Source: Peptoniphilus senegalensis JC140
GTDB taxonomy: Bacteria; Bacillota; Clostridia; Tissierellales; Peptoniphilaceae
Length of the DNA stretch: 53,553 nucleotides
Direction of reading: 5' to 3'
Assembly: GCF_000321025.1 (NCBI RefSeq)
Contig: NZ_HE610717.1
Span: 1 to 53,553, forward strand
The position numbers and the translations under genes were made by a program. This document shows positions 17,293 through 27,148 of this stretch, one piece after another. Within the stretch, counting starts at the first letter, position 1. The number at the start of each line of letters is the position of its first letter. A model generated the notes under the pieces. It ran no database searches. It was not told the origin of the DNA and saw only the letters and a program-made list of their open reading frames with translations.

Positions 17293-17996
17293 GATTACAA
17301 AAGTACATGGCTCACTGTGGAGCTGCATCGAGAAGAAAGTGTGAAGAATATATCAGGGAAGGACTTGTAAAGGTTAATGACAAAATTGTAACAGAGCTTG
17401 GCACAAAAATTGATCCCAATGTTGACAGAGTTTACTTAAATGGGAAGAGACTTACTCTTGAAAATAAAAAAGTTTATATGATTTTAAATAAACCAATAGG
17501 TGTAGTTACAAGTGCAAATGATGAGAAGGACAGACCAACTGTTACAGACCTTGTGCCAGATGACTACAGAGTTTATCCAGTTGGAAGACTTGACATTGAT
17601 ACAACAGGGTTGGTGTTACTAACAAATGATGGCGAGCTTGCAAATATTTTAATGCATCCAAGATATAAGATTGGCAAAAAATATATTGTGACTGTGGAAG
17701 GTACGCCTAATACTCACGAGCTTTCTCTTCTAAGAGAAGGACTAGACATTAGAGATTTAAAAACATCTCCTGCAAATGTAAAAATTTTAAAAAATTTCAA
17801 GCAAGATTCTATTTTGGAAATAGAAATTTTTGAGGGACAAAATCATCAAATTAAGAGAATGTTCGACTACATTGGTCACAGCGTAAAAAAATTAAAGAGA
17901 ATTTCCATGGGAAAAATTGAGCTACTAAATCTTGAAGTTGGAAATTATAGATACTTAACTGAAAAAGAAATAAAATATTTAAAGGGATTAAAATGA
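17289..17996 (+). CDS. rluB: Pseudouridine synthase, RsuA/RluB family
   Basis: Converts a uridine in large-subunit rRNA (position 2605 in E. coli numbering for RluB) to pseudouridine. The 235-residue protein has an N-terminal S4 domain (1-60, LQKYMAHCGAASRRKCE) and the catalytic motif GRLDIDTTGLVLLTNDG with Asp102. The start is TTG 17289 with GGAGGAAG upstream, overlapping the scpB stop. The order scpA-scpB-rluB is standard in Firmicutes. A 16S-specific RsuA-like role is the alternative. Confidence 0.92.
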   Translation: MRLQKYMAHCGAASRRKCEEYIREGLVKVNDKIVTELGTKIDPNVDRVYLNGKRLTLENKKVYMILNKPIGVVTSANDEKDRPTVTDLVPDDYRVYPVGRLDIDTTGLVLLTNDGELANILMHPRYKIGKKYIVTVEGTPNTHELSLLREGLDIRDLKTSPANVKILKNFKQDSILEIEIFEGQNHQIKRMFDYIGHSVKKLKRISMGKIELLNLEVGNYRYLTEKEIKYLKGLK

Positions 17997-18547
17997 TTGT
18001 AAAGGAAAAATATTTTGAGATAGTGGATGAAGCCCTATCTCATAATTTTTTAGGTAAAATTGCTATTGATGCTACTGTTGGAAAGGGCAATGACACCCAA
18101 AAACTTTTAAAGGCTGTGGGAGATGGGGGATTTGTCTATGGTTTTGATGTGCAAAAAGATGCTCTTAATACTGCAGAGGAACTTTTAAAGGACTTTAAAA
18201 ATTATAAATTAATTTTGGATAGTCACGAAAATATTGATAAAATAGAAAAATTTGACTTAGTAATTTATAATCTTGGCTATCTTCCTGGCTCAGATAAAAA
18301 AATCACAACTCTAAAGGACTCAACCCTATCTTCATTAAAAAAAGCTGCAGAAAAAATTTCTGATGGTGGAATAATCATAGTTGTGTCCTACTTAGGGCAT
18401 GAGAATTCTTTTGAAGAAAGAGAAGGCGTTGATGAATTTTTAAAAAGTCTTGACCAAAAGAGATTTAAAGTTGAAAAGAGAGAATTTTACAATCAAAAAA
18501 ATAGTCCACCTATTGTTTATTTAATCGAAAAGAAGGTAGAAAGATGA
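17993..18547 (+). CDS. mnmM: Class I SAM methyltransferase, YtqB/MnmM family
   Basis: A 184-residue Rossmann methyltransferase. The SAM motif reads IDATVGKGNDTQKL, then FVYGFDVQKDAL, and the motif IV region is VIYNLGYLPGSDK; the C-terminal NSPPIVYLIEK is characteristic of YtqB. In Bacillus subtilis YtqB has been renamed MnmM and methylates the aminomethyl group at tRNA wobble uridine 34. That function is assigned here by resemblance only. Overlaps of four bases at both ends place it firmly in the operon. Confidence 0.85.
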   Translation: MIVKEKYFEIVDEALSHNFLGKIAIDATVGKGNDTQKLLKAVGDGGFVYGFDVQKDALNTAEELLKDFKNYKLILDSHENIDKIEKFDLVIYNLGYLPGSDKKITTLKDSTLSSLKKAAEKISDGGIIIVVSYLGHENSFEEREGVDEFLKSLDQKRFKVEKREFYNQKNSPPIVYLIEKKVER

Positions 18548-19733
18548 AAATTGCAATAATCGGAGGAGGACCTGCGGGAATGATGTGTGCCATTAAGGCA
18601 GCAGAAAATCATGAGCTTACAATCTTTGAAAAAAATGAGAAATTAGGCAAAAAATTATTTATAACTGGTAAGGGAAGATGCAATCTCACAAATTATTGTG
18701 ACGAGAGAGAATTTTTGAGAAATATTGTAAATAATTCTAGCTTTATGTACTCATCAATTTATTCCTTTTCGCCTTTGGCAACTTATTATTACTTTGAAGA
18801 GCTTGGTCTCCAACTTAAAATTGAGCGTGGAAACAGAGTTTTTCCTGCTAGCGATAAATCTTCTGATGTAATAAAAGTCTATGAAAAAAATTAAAAAGTC
18901 TCGGAGTAAATATTAAATTAAATTCAGAAATTAAATCCATAGAAAAAGTTGATGACCACTTTATTTTAAATGGCAGAGAAAAATTTGATAAGGTTGTAAT
19001 TGCAACAGGAGGCATATCTTATAAGCTAACGGGATCCACTGGCGATGGATATAAGTTTGCAAAAGACTTTGAGCACAAAGTTATAAGTCAAGTGCCGGGA
19101 CTTATTGGAATAAATTTAAAAAATAAATTTTCTTTGGCAGGTCTAACTTTAAAAAATGTTGAATTAAAAGTTTTAAAAGATAAAAAAATAATTTCTAGTG
19201 AATTTGGAGAAATGCTTTTTACTCACAAAGGAATTAGTGGACCCATTGTTCTTACTACTTCAAGTAAGATAAATAGGTTAAAAGATTTTGAAATGTATTT
19301 GGATTTAAAACCTGCTCTTGATTCTGAAAAGCTTCATAACAGAATTTTAAGAGATTTTGGAGAAAATCAAAATAAAAATATAGAAAATGTCTTGAAGTCA
19401 CTTTTGCCAAGAGATTTGATTTTATATATTTTAGAAGTAGCTAATATAGATAAGGATAAAAAAGTAAATCAAATTACAAGAGAAGAGCGAGAAAATTTAG
19501 TTGAGACTATAAAAAATTTTGAATTAAAATTTGACAGCTTAGATGACATTAATAGAGCCATAATAACAAGTGGCGGAGTTGACGTAAGTGAAATTGAGCC
19601 AAGGACTATGGAGTCAAAAAAAGTTCATGGACTCTATTTTATTGGCGAAGTCCTAGACCTAGACGGGCTGACTGGTGGATTTAATATTCAAATTGCAAAT
19701 TCAACGGGATATTCTTGTGGAATTAATTTGTAA
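18544..19733 (+). pseudogene. HI0933/YhiN-type FAD-dependent oxidoreductase, split by a frameshift
   Basis: The first part (18544-18894) begins IAIIGGGPAGMMCAIKAAE, an FAD-binding Rossmann start, and holds GKGRCNLTN. It ends at TAA 18892-18894. Reading on in the -1 frame from 18891 continues the family without a gap: VVIATGG, TGSTGDGYKFA, then HKGISGP and the C-terminal GLYFIGEVLDLDGLTGGFN. Together they make a full-length protein of about 396 residues. The break lies at a run of seven A (18884-18890) just before the stop; one extra A restores the frame. It may be a recent pseudogene, a sequencing error in the homopolymer, or slippage-dependent expression. Members bind FAD; their reaction is not established. 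Confidence 0.85.
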
Positions 19734-19743
19734 AGGCTATTCC

Positions 19744-19772
19744 TTTACTTATTTTTGAAAATAAAATATAAT
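19744..19772 (+). promoter_or_regulatory. Promoter for cmk
   Basis: TTTACT (19744-19749), a 17-base spacer, and a perfect TATAAT (19767-19772). Start of transcription is expected near 19779, exactly at the left arm of the hairpin described next, so the mRNA would begin with that structure. Confidence 0.65.
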
Positions 19773-19778
19773 GAATTT

Positions 19779-19815
19779 AATCACTACTATGGATTGTAGT
19801 GATTTTTTTGGAGGT
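19779..19815 (+). promoter_or_regulatory. Terminator-like hairpin between promoter and cmk RBS
   Basis: ATCACTAC (19780-19787) and GTAGTGAT (19796-19803) form a perfect 8-bp stem with an 8-base loop, followed by seven T (19803-19809) and then the Shine-Dalgarno GGAGGT (19810-19815). The shape is that of an intrinsic terminator. It either ends the upstream operon just past a nested promoter, or acts as a 5'-end leader structure or attenuator for cmk. Confidence 0.6.
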
Positions 19816-19819
19816 AAAA

Positions 19820-20437
19820 ATGAAAATTGCAATAGATGGACCAGCAGGTTCTGGCAAAAGTTCCCTTGCAAAGGATCTTGCAAAGAGACTTAATATTTTA
19901 TATGTGGACACAGGCGCAATGTATCGTGCCATAACTCTAAAACTTTTAGAAGCAGATGAAAGTGATTTTGAAAATATTTTAAAGGATACAAAGATAAATT
20001 TTGATGGCGATAAAATCTTTTTAGATGGAGAAGATGTGTCTAAAAAGATTAGAGAAAATGAAATTTCTAATAAAACTTCAGAACTTTCTAAGAAAAAAAT
20101 TATTAGAGATTATTTAGTAAAGATGCAAAGAGAAATTGCAAAAGACAGAGATGTCGTAATGGAGGGAAGAGATATTGGATCGGTAGTCTTAAAGGATGCT
20201 GAATACAAATTTTTCCTAACTGCAGATGTCAATACTCGTGCTATGAGAAGATATAAGCAGATTGATGATGAAAGAGTAAATTTTGAAGAAATACTTGAAG
20301 ATTTAAAGGTAAGAGACTATAACGATTCTCACAGAGAAAACTCTCCACTTATAAAGACTGATGACGCAATTCTAATTGATAGCACAGACTTAAATGCAGA
20401 AGAAACAATCGAAAAAATTATTTCATACATTAGGTGA
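19820..20437 (+). CDS. cmk: Cytidylate kinase
   Basis: Phosphorylates CMP and dCMP with ATP. The 205-residue protein has the P-loop IDGPAGSGKSS followed by LYVDTGAMYRAIT, and the conserved VMEGRDIGSVVLKDAEYKFFLTA region, shown here as MEGRDIGSVV. It is slightly shorter than the usual 215-225 residues. I use ATG 19820 behind GGAGGT and reject an upstream start at 19799 that would lie inside the leader hairpin. Gene order cmk-plsC-ispH/rpsA is common in Clostridia. Confidence 0.95.
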   Translation: MKIAIDGPAGSGKSSLAKDLAKRLNILYVDTGAMYRAITLKLLEADESDFENILKDTKINFDGDKIFLDGEDVSKKIRENEISNKTSELSKKKIIRDYLVKMQREIAKDRDVVMEGRDIGSVVLKDAEYKFFLTADVNTRAMRRYKQIDDERVNFEEILEDLKVRDYNDSHRENSPLIKTDDAILIDSTDLNAEETIEKIISYIR

Positions 20438-20440
20438 TTT

Positions 20441-21031
20441 ATGTTTTATAATTTTGTAAAAAATTTTGTGGGCTTTTTTGTAAAAATTATATATAGAGTT
20501 GAAGTTTTAGGAATAGAAAATATTCCTACTGATGAAAAAAGGCTTATAATCTGTGGAAATCACAAGTGTAATTTAGATCCAGTTACAATTTCTGCGGTTT
20601 TTGATAGACAAATTTTTTGGATGGCCAAAAAGGAGCTATTTAATAATAAATTACTTGGAGGATTTTTAAGAAAGCTAGGGGCATTCCCAGTAGATAGACA
20701 GGGCAATGACTTAAAAGCAATAAAAAATGCCTTAAAAATATTAAAGGATGGAGAAGTCCTTGGAATTTTTCCAGAGGGAACTAGGGTCAAAGAGATTGAT
20801 TATACAAAAATAAAATCTGGAATTGCACTTATTGCACAAAAAACTAATTCTTCTATACTTCCAGTTTTTATAGAAGGCGACTACAAACCCTTTAGAAAAG
20901 TTAAGGTTCATTTTCGAAAACCAGTTAGAATTAATAAAGAGATTAAATATTCTAATGAAGAGTTGGAAAATATTTCTCAAGATGTTATGAGAATTGTATA
21001 TGGTGATGAAGTTAAATGGAAATTATTGTAG
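20441..21031 (+). CDS. plsC: 1-acyl-sn-glycerol-3-phosphate acyltransferase
   Basis: Adds the second acyl chain to lysophosphatidic acid to make phosphatidic acid at the membrane. The 196-residue protein has the catalytic HX4D motif as NHKCNLDP, the glycerophosphate-binding FPEGTR, and a hydrophobic N terminus (about 1-18) for membrane association. It lies three bases after cmk and overlaps the ispH-S1 gene by 16 bases. The length is short but typical of this clostridial group. Confidence 0.93.
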   Translation: MFYNFVKNFVGFFVKIIYRVEVLGIENIPTDEKRLIICGNHKCNLDPVTISAVFDRQIFWMAKKELFNNKLLGGFLRKLGAFPVDRQGNDLKAIKNALKILKDGEVLGIFPEGTRVKEIDYTKIKSGIALIAQKTNSSILPVFIEGDYKPFRKVKVHFRKPVRINKEIKYSNEELENISQDVMRIVYGDEVKWKLL

Positions 21032-23133
21032 CAGATGTAAATGGATTTTGTGGTGGAGTAAAAAGAGCCGTCAATATGGCATTTGATAATGCTGGGAAAG
21101 GCGTTTACTCCTATGGCGACTTAGTTCACAACGAATTTGTGGTAAAGGAATTAGAAAAAAAAGGTGTTATTACAGTAGATAATACTGATATTCACAATTC
21201 CAAAGTAATTATAAGAAGTCACGGAGTCCATAAAAAAATTTTAAATGAATTAGAAAAAAATAATAATGAAATAATAAATTGTGTGTGTCCAAAAGTAGAA
21301 AAAGTTTATAATATAGTAGATAATTTCTACAAAAAAGGTTATAATATAGTAATTATCGGGAATAATAAACACCCTGAAGTTATAGGGATTAATTCCAGAT
21401 GCAATGATTCTGCAACTATTATTTCTACTTTGGAAGATATAAAAGTTCCAGATGGGAAAATTGTCGTGGTATCACAAACTACGAATAATGTAGATTTTTT
21501 TGAAAAAGCAATAAATATTATAAAAAATATTTCAAAAGATGAAGTTTTAGTTTATAATACTATATGTAATGCAACTTTCAAGAGACAAGAAAGTATTAGG
21601 AGTTTATCAAAAAAAGTAGACGCCGTTCTTGTATTCGGCGGAAAAAAATCTTCTAATACAAAAAAACTTGCAGAGATTGCAAAATTAAATTGTAAAAATG
21701 TATTTTTAATTCAATCTATTAAAGATATTGATTTAAATATATTTAAAAAATTTAATAAAATTGGTATTACCGCCGGAGCATCCACACCGGAATCGGTAAT
21801 CAAGGAGGCTGTTTGTAGGATGGAAAATTTTGACAAAGGTGAGATGATGGAAGCCATTGATAATTCTTTCAAAAGAATTAGAAAGGGCGAAGTAGTAACT
21901 GGAGAAGTTTTATATATAACTGATTCAGAAGTAATGGTTAATCTTGGATACAGATCAGATGGTATCATTTCTAAAGATGAACTTGCAGGAGGACCAGATG
22001 TTAATCCTCAAGATCTTTATGAACAAGGTCAAGAAATTGATGTATATGTTCTAAAGATGGATGATGGAGATGGCAATGTTGTTCTTTCAACTAAAAGAGT
22101 TGCTGATATGAAGATTTGGGATGAAGTTGAAGAACTTTATAACAACAAAGAAAATATTACAGTAACAGTAAAAAATCAAGTAAAAGGTGGACTTACTGCA
22201 GATTTCAGAGGATTAAATGTATTTATTCCAGCGTCTCATGTTTCTGTTAGATTCCAAAAAGATTTAAGTAAATTCCTTGGAGAAGAATTCGAAACTGAAA
22301 TTATTGACTTTGATAAAAGAAAGAAGAGAATTGTTGTTTCTAGAAAGAATGTACTTCAAGAAGAACTAGACAAAGTTCGTGACGAAGTATATGAAAATCT
22401 TCACGAAGGAGATATTATCGAAGGTACTGTACAAAGATTAACTAACTTTGGTGCATTTGTAGATGTTGGAGGAGTTGATGGACTTATCCATATCTCTGAA
22501 CTTTCATGGAACAGAGTAAAACACCCTTCAGATGTTGTATCACCTGGAGATGTAGTTAAAGTACAAGTTCTAACTGTTGATAAAGAAAAAAACAGAATTG
22601 CACTTGGACTAAAACAAACTATGGAAAAACCATGGGATGTATTTACAAATGAAGTTAAAGTTGGCGATGTAGTTAAGGGTAAAGTTGTTAACCTTCTTGA
22701 CTTTGGTGCTTTCGTAAGACTTGAACAAGGCGTTGATGGACTTCTTCATGTATCTCAAATTTCAAGAGAACATGTTGAAAAACCACAAGATAAACTTTCT
22801 ATTGGCGAAGAAGTTACAGTTAAAGTAACTGATATTGATGAAGAAAACCAAAAGATTTCTCTTTCTATTAAGGCTCTAATTGAACCTGAAGAAAAAGAAG
22901 AAACTGAAGAAGCTAAACCAAGAGAAAGAAAACCTAGAAGAGAAAGAAAACCAGCTCCAAAGAGAGAAAAGAAGATTGAAGAACCAAAACAAGATGACTT
23001 CAACATGACTATTGGAGAAATGCTAGGACTTAACTTCGCTGATGCAGAATTAGATTCTGATATAATTGAAGACGGAAAAGAAATTTCAGAAGCTCCAGAA
23101 AAAGAAGAATCTGAAGAATCAACTGAAGAATAA
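21016..23133 (+). CDS. ispH: Fusion of IspH (HMBPP reductase) and ribosomal protein S1
   Basis: A 705-residue two-part protein. Residues 1 to about 268 are IspH, the last enzyme of the MEP isoprenoid pathway. The three [4Fe-4S] cysteines are C12 (FCGG), C91 (CPKVEKV) and C184 (TICNAT), with conserved H38, H69 and H119. Residues about 290-621 are four S1 domains (290-361, 379-446, 465-534, 550-621); the last two carry the classic FGAFV and GLIHIS/GLLHVS. The tail, 622-705, is charged, low in complexity and probably disordered. Such fusions are known in Clostridia. Two possible internal ribosome-binding sites lie at the domain boundary. The S1 half looks richer in favoured codons than the IspH half. 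Confidence 0.95.
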   Translation: MEIIVADVNGFCGGVKRAVNMAFDNAGKGVYSYGDLVHNEFVVKELEKKGVITVDNTDIHNSKVIIRSHGVHKKILNELEKNNNEIINCVCPKVEKVYNIVDNFYKKGYNIVIIGNNKHPEVIGINSRCNDSATIISTLEDIKVPDGKIVVVSQTTNNVDFFEKAINIIKNISKDEVLVYNTICNATFKRQESIRSLSKKVDAVLVFGGKKSSNTKKLAEIAKLNCKNVFLIQSIKDIDLNIFKKFNKIGITAGASTPESVIKEAVCRMENFDKGEMMEAIDNSFKRIRKGEVVTGEVLYITDSEVMVNLGYRSDGIISKDELAGGPDVNPQDLYEQGQEIDVYVLKMDDGDGNVVLSTKRVADMKIWDEVEELYNNKENITVTVKNQVKGGLTADFRGLNVFIPASHVSVRFQKDLSKFLGEEFETEIIDFDKRKKRIVVSRKNVLQEELDKVRDEVYENLHEGDIIEGTVQRLTNFGAFVDVGGVDGLIHISELSWNRVKHPSDVVSPGDVVKVQVLTVDKEKNRIALGLKQTMEKPWDVFTNEVKVGDVVKGKVVNLLDFGAFVRLEQGVDGLLHVSQISREHVEKPQDKLSIGEEVTVKVTDIDEENQKISLSIKALIEPEEKEETEEAKPRERKPRRERKPAPKREKKIEEPKQDDFNMTIGEMLGLNFADAELDSDIIEDGKEISEAPEKEESEESTEE
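21802..21849 (+). promoter_or_regulatory. Candidate internal translation starts for free S1
   Basis: A full Shine-Dalgarno AAGGAGG (21802-21808) lies 11 bases before the in-frame ATG 21820 (codon 269). A second, AAAGGTGAG (21835-21843), lies just before ATGATG (21844-21849; codons 277-278). Both sit exactly between the IspH and S1 parts, so a free S1 protein of about 430 residues could be made. Coding constraint alone (Lys-Glu-Ala) could also produce AAGGAGG. Confidence 0.45.
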
Positions 23134-23144
23134 TTAATAAAATT

Positions 23145-23171
23145 AGAGAGACTCAGGTCTCTCTTTTTTTG
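23145..23171 (+). terminator. Rho-independent terminator after ispH-S1
   Basis: AGAGAGAC (23145-23152), loop TCAG, GTCTCTCT (23157-23164), then a run of T. A perfect 8-bp stem with a textbook U-tract, 11 bases after the stop codon. Confidence 0.9.
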
Positions 23172-23223
23172 TTGCAAAAAAATATATTTCGCCTTTTAAA
23201 GGATAAATCTATAATTTTATTTG

Positions 23224-23293
23224 TGCTATAATAATTAATTATAAAAGAAAAATTTTTTGAATTTATGTCAATGTAAAATATTTGTGTTATTAT
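23224..23293 (+). promoter_or_regulatory. Two extended -10 promoter candidates before the DUF5317-cdaA operon
   Basis: TGC-TATAAT (23224-23232) and TGT-TATTAT (23285-23293) are both extended -10 elements. The second has ATGTCA at 17 bases as a weak -35 and would leave a very short leader before ATG 23310 with its GGTGAGG site. Confidence 0.4.
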
Positions 23294-23309
23294 AAATTAT
23301 GGTGAGGAA

Positions 23310-23870
23310 ATGATTTTAGAAGCAGTAATTTTATCAGCTCTTGTTTTATTATTCATTAGAGATAAAGATTTAAACAATTTAATAAATTTTAAATTTAAAA
23401 TGATTTCTCTTGCTTTTTTTGGGATTTTTTTAATGATTTTTATAAATTTTGTAACTGCCCATTATTTTGGAAGTCTTACAGATTTTTTTGTAAAATATTT
23501 TACAATTTTTCACATTATTTCAATTTTAGCTATAGGAATTTCTTTTCTAGCAAATTATAAAAATTATGGACTGCTTTTATGTGGTATAGGAACTTTTTTA
23601 AATGCCATTCCAGTGATTTTTAATGGTAAAATGCCTGTAAGTGCAGATGCACTAATGAAAACTAACAACGAGAGAATAATTAAGTTAATATACATGGGTG
23701 GAAGTTCAAGTCACGGAGTTTTTGACAGTCCTAAATTTTATTTTTTGTCAGATATAATCCCACTACATAGGTTTATTGGAAATTCAAAGGTAATTAGCGT
23801 AGGAGACATTTTCATCTCTCTTGGCTTATTTTTTGCAATAATTTTAATTTCAAGGAAAAGAGGTGCTTAA
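23310..23870 (+). CDS. DUF5317 family integral membrane protein
   Basis: A 186-residue protein with about five hydrophobic segments (near 1-15, 31-50, 64-82, 88-106 and 162-181). The pattern NAIPVIFNGKMPVS, then FYFLSDIIP and SVGDIFISLG, matches DUF5317 proteins of Firmicutes and Actinobacteria, whose function is unknown. It overlaps or abuts the cdaA start, so it is co-expressed with the c-di-AMP synthase. I find no catalytic motif. The link to c-di-AMP or envelope homeostasis is only by gene order. Confidence 0.8.
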   Translation: MILEAVILSALVLLFIRDKDLNNLINFKFKMISLAFFGIFLMIFINFVTAHYFGSLTDFFVKYFTIFHIISILAIGISFLANYKNYGLLLCGIGTFLNAIPVIFNGKMPVSADALMKTNNERIIKLIYMGGSSSHGVFDSPKFYFLSDIIPLHRFIGNSKVISVGDIFISLGLFFAIILISRKRGA

Positions 23871-23871
23871 T

Positions 23872-24696
23872 TTGGGAAATTTAAATAATTTACTCAATGT
23901 AATAAATTTAAGAGACCTTGTGGATATTTTAATAGTCACAATGCTTATTTACTATATTTTGAAATTAATTAGAAATACTAGAGCAGAGCAAGTTTTCAAG
24001 GGAATTCTTTTAATTTTATTATTTATAAAAATTTCACAGTTTTTCCAACTTTACACTGTAAATTGGATTTTCACGAGATTTATTAATGACGGTATAGTCG
24101 CCATAATTGTTTTATTTCAACCGGAAATTAGAAGAGGTCTTCAATATTTAGGTTTAACTTCAAGTATTAAGAACAATTTTAGTCAAAATAAGGAAGCTGT
24201 TCCAGAAACTGTTGAAGAAATTATTTCGGCTGTAGCATCTCTTGCAAGACAAAAGATTGGGGCCCTTATTATTATTGAAAAAGAAGTTGGCCTCACTGAA
24301 GTTATAGAAACTGGTACAGAAATAAATGGACTTGTAAGTAGCGGTTTACTTATAAATATTTTTATACCTAATACACCTCTTCACGATGGGGCAGTTATTA
24401 TAAAGGGTTCAAAGGTAAAGGCGGCAGCCTGCTTCTTGCCACTTTCTGACAATCAAAAAATTTCTAAGGAACTTGGAACTAGACATAGGGCTGGAATTGG
24501 AATTTCTGAAAAGTCAGACTGTCTAAGCATTATGGTTTCTGAAGAAAATGGAACTATTTCAACTGCAGAAAATGGTCTTATCTCAAGATATTTAGATATT
24601 GAGACTCTTGAAGCAAAACTTCTTGAGATTTACAGCCCAGAATATAGGGCGAGAACTATTTTCGCAAAGCGTGGTGACAAGAATGAAAAAGATTAA
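23872..24696 (+). CDS. cdaA: Diadenylate cyclase CdaA
   Basis: Makes cyclic di-AMP from two ATP, controlling potassium and osmolyte balance and wall homeostasis. From TTG 23872 the protein has 274 residues: three N-terminal membrane helices (about 13-31, 40-56, 70-83), then the DAC domain with DGA (172-174) and RHR (204-206) catalytic motifs intact. TTG 23872 has AGAGGTG seven bases upstream; GTG 23863, which adds three residues, is an alternative. It overlaps cdaR by 14 bases. The usual third member, glmM, is not adjacent. Confidence 0.94.
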   Translation: MGNLNNLLNVINLRDLVDILIVTMLIYYILKLIRNTRAEQVFKGILLILLFIKISQFFQLYTVNWIFTRFINDGIVAIIVLFQPEIRRGLQYLGLTSSIKNNFSQNKEAVPETVEEIISAVASLARQKIGALIIIEKEVGLTEVIETGTEINGLVSSGLLINIFIPNTPLHDGAVIIKGSKVKAAACFLPLSDNQKISKELGTRHRAGIGISEKSDCLSIMVSEENGTISTAENGLISRYLDIETLEAKLLEIYSPEYRARTIFAKRGDKNEKD

Positions 24697-25624
24697 CTTT
24701 AAAAAAGATCAAAGTCTAATGATAAAAATTATGTCTCTTGTTTTTGCAATTATCCTTTGGTCTTATGTAAAGGGCGAAGCTAATTACATCACTTCCTCAA
24801 ACTATAAGGGAATTGAAGTTACTTATGACGGTTTGTCTCGTTTAAAGGAAAAAAACTTGACAATAATTTCACCTAAGGAATCAACTGTAGATGTAAAACT
24901 TCAAGGATACAATTCTTACATGAGAAATGTGACAAAAGATGGGATAGTAGCCAAAGTTGATGTAAGCAAATTGACTGAGGGAGAACATTCTGTTCCTGTA
25001 AATGTATCTTACATCGATCTTGGTATTTCTGTTGTAAATACTTCTCCTAGAAGAATTCCCTTTAAAATCGACAAAATTATAGAGGAAAGTTATGATGCGG
25101 GAGTAATTATAAAGAACAAACCTCAAAAAGGTTTATCTGTTGGAGAGTTTGAGAACACAATTGAAGTTGAAGTAAAGGGAGCTAGTACTTATGTAAACAA
25201 AATAAGTAAAGTTGAGGCGCGTGTTGATGTGTCAGAGATAACGGAGACTTCCACTGTTGATGCTGATTTGTTAGCTTATGACGATTCAGGTAAAGTTATA
25301 AGAGAAGTTGAGATTACACCAGCTACTGTAAAAGTTGATATTCCAATTTTAAAGAGCAAGACTGTTCCTATTAAAGCAATTTATAATGAAAGCACTACAG
25401 AAAATATTGTGACAAGTGACTTTTCAATTGAGCCATCTTCTGTTACAATTAGAGGAAATTCGGATGTAATTGATTCTATTAATTCAATTGAAACTCGTCC
25501 AATTAATTTCAATATTATTAAAAAAGGTAATGACCAAGTTAAGTTGAATTTGCCAGATAAGGTTACATTAGTTGACGAAAATATTAATTTTAGATTGAAG
25601 CAAAAGCCTAAGGAAGTAAAGTAA
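24683..25624 (+). CDS. cdaR: CdaR/YbbR-domain regulator of CdaA
   Basis: Membrane-anchored extracytoplasmic partner that modulates CdaA. The 313-residue protein has one N-terminal membrane segment (about 15-32, KIMSLVFAIILWSYV) and then repeated YbbR domains. The repeats show recurring pieces such as VDVKLQGYNSYMRNV, IEVEVKGASTYVNKI and the PSSVTIRG strand. I count three, possibly four. ATG 24683 is chosen because an upstream in-frame extension would run far into cdaA. It is 22 bases before guaB. Confidence 0.9.
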   Translation: MKKINFKKDQSLMIKIMSLVFAIILWSYVKGEANYITSSNYKGIEVTYDGLSRLKEKNLTIISPKESTVDVKLQGYNSYMRNVTKDGIVAKVDVSKLTEGEHSVPVNVSYIDLGISVVNTSPRRIPFKIDKIIEESYDAGVIIKNKPQKGLSVGEFENTIEVEVKGASTYVNKISKVEARVDVSEITETSTVDADLLAYDDSGKVIREVEITPATVKVDIPILKSKTVPIKAIYNESTTENIVTSDFSIEPSSVTIRGNSDVIDSINSIETRPINFNIIKKGNDQVKLNLPDKVTLVDENINFRLKQKPKEVK

Positions 25625-25634
25625 TATTAAATAA

Positions 25635-27092
<1,458 letters not shown>

Positions 27093-27113
27093 TTATTAAA
27101 AATTTATGAATAA

Positions 27114-27148
27114 ATCCACTTCAATTGAATTTGGAGTGGATTTTATTT
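27114..27148 (+). terminator. Rho-independent terminator after guaB
   Basis: ATCCACTTCAA (27114-27124), loop TTGAAT, TTGGAGTGGAT (27131-27141): an 11-bp stem with one G-U pair, followed by TTTTATTT. The loop and downstream bases also form the promoter of the next unit. Confidence 0.85.

Noticed and set aside
22755-23177. A 140-codon open frame on the minus strand over the S1 tail
   Set aside because: It is Ser-rich low-complexity antisense of the Glu/Lys-rich tail and overlaps the terminator; a coding shadow.
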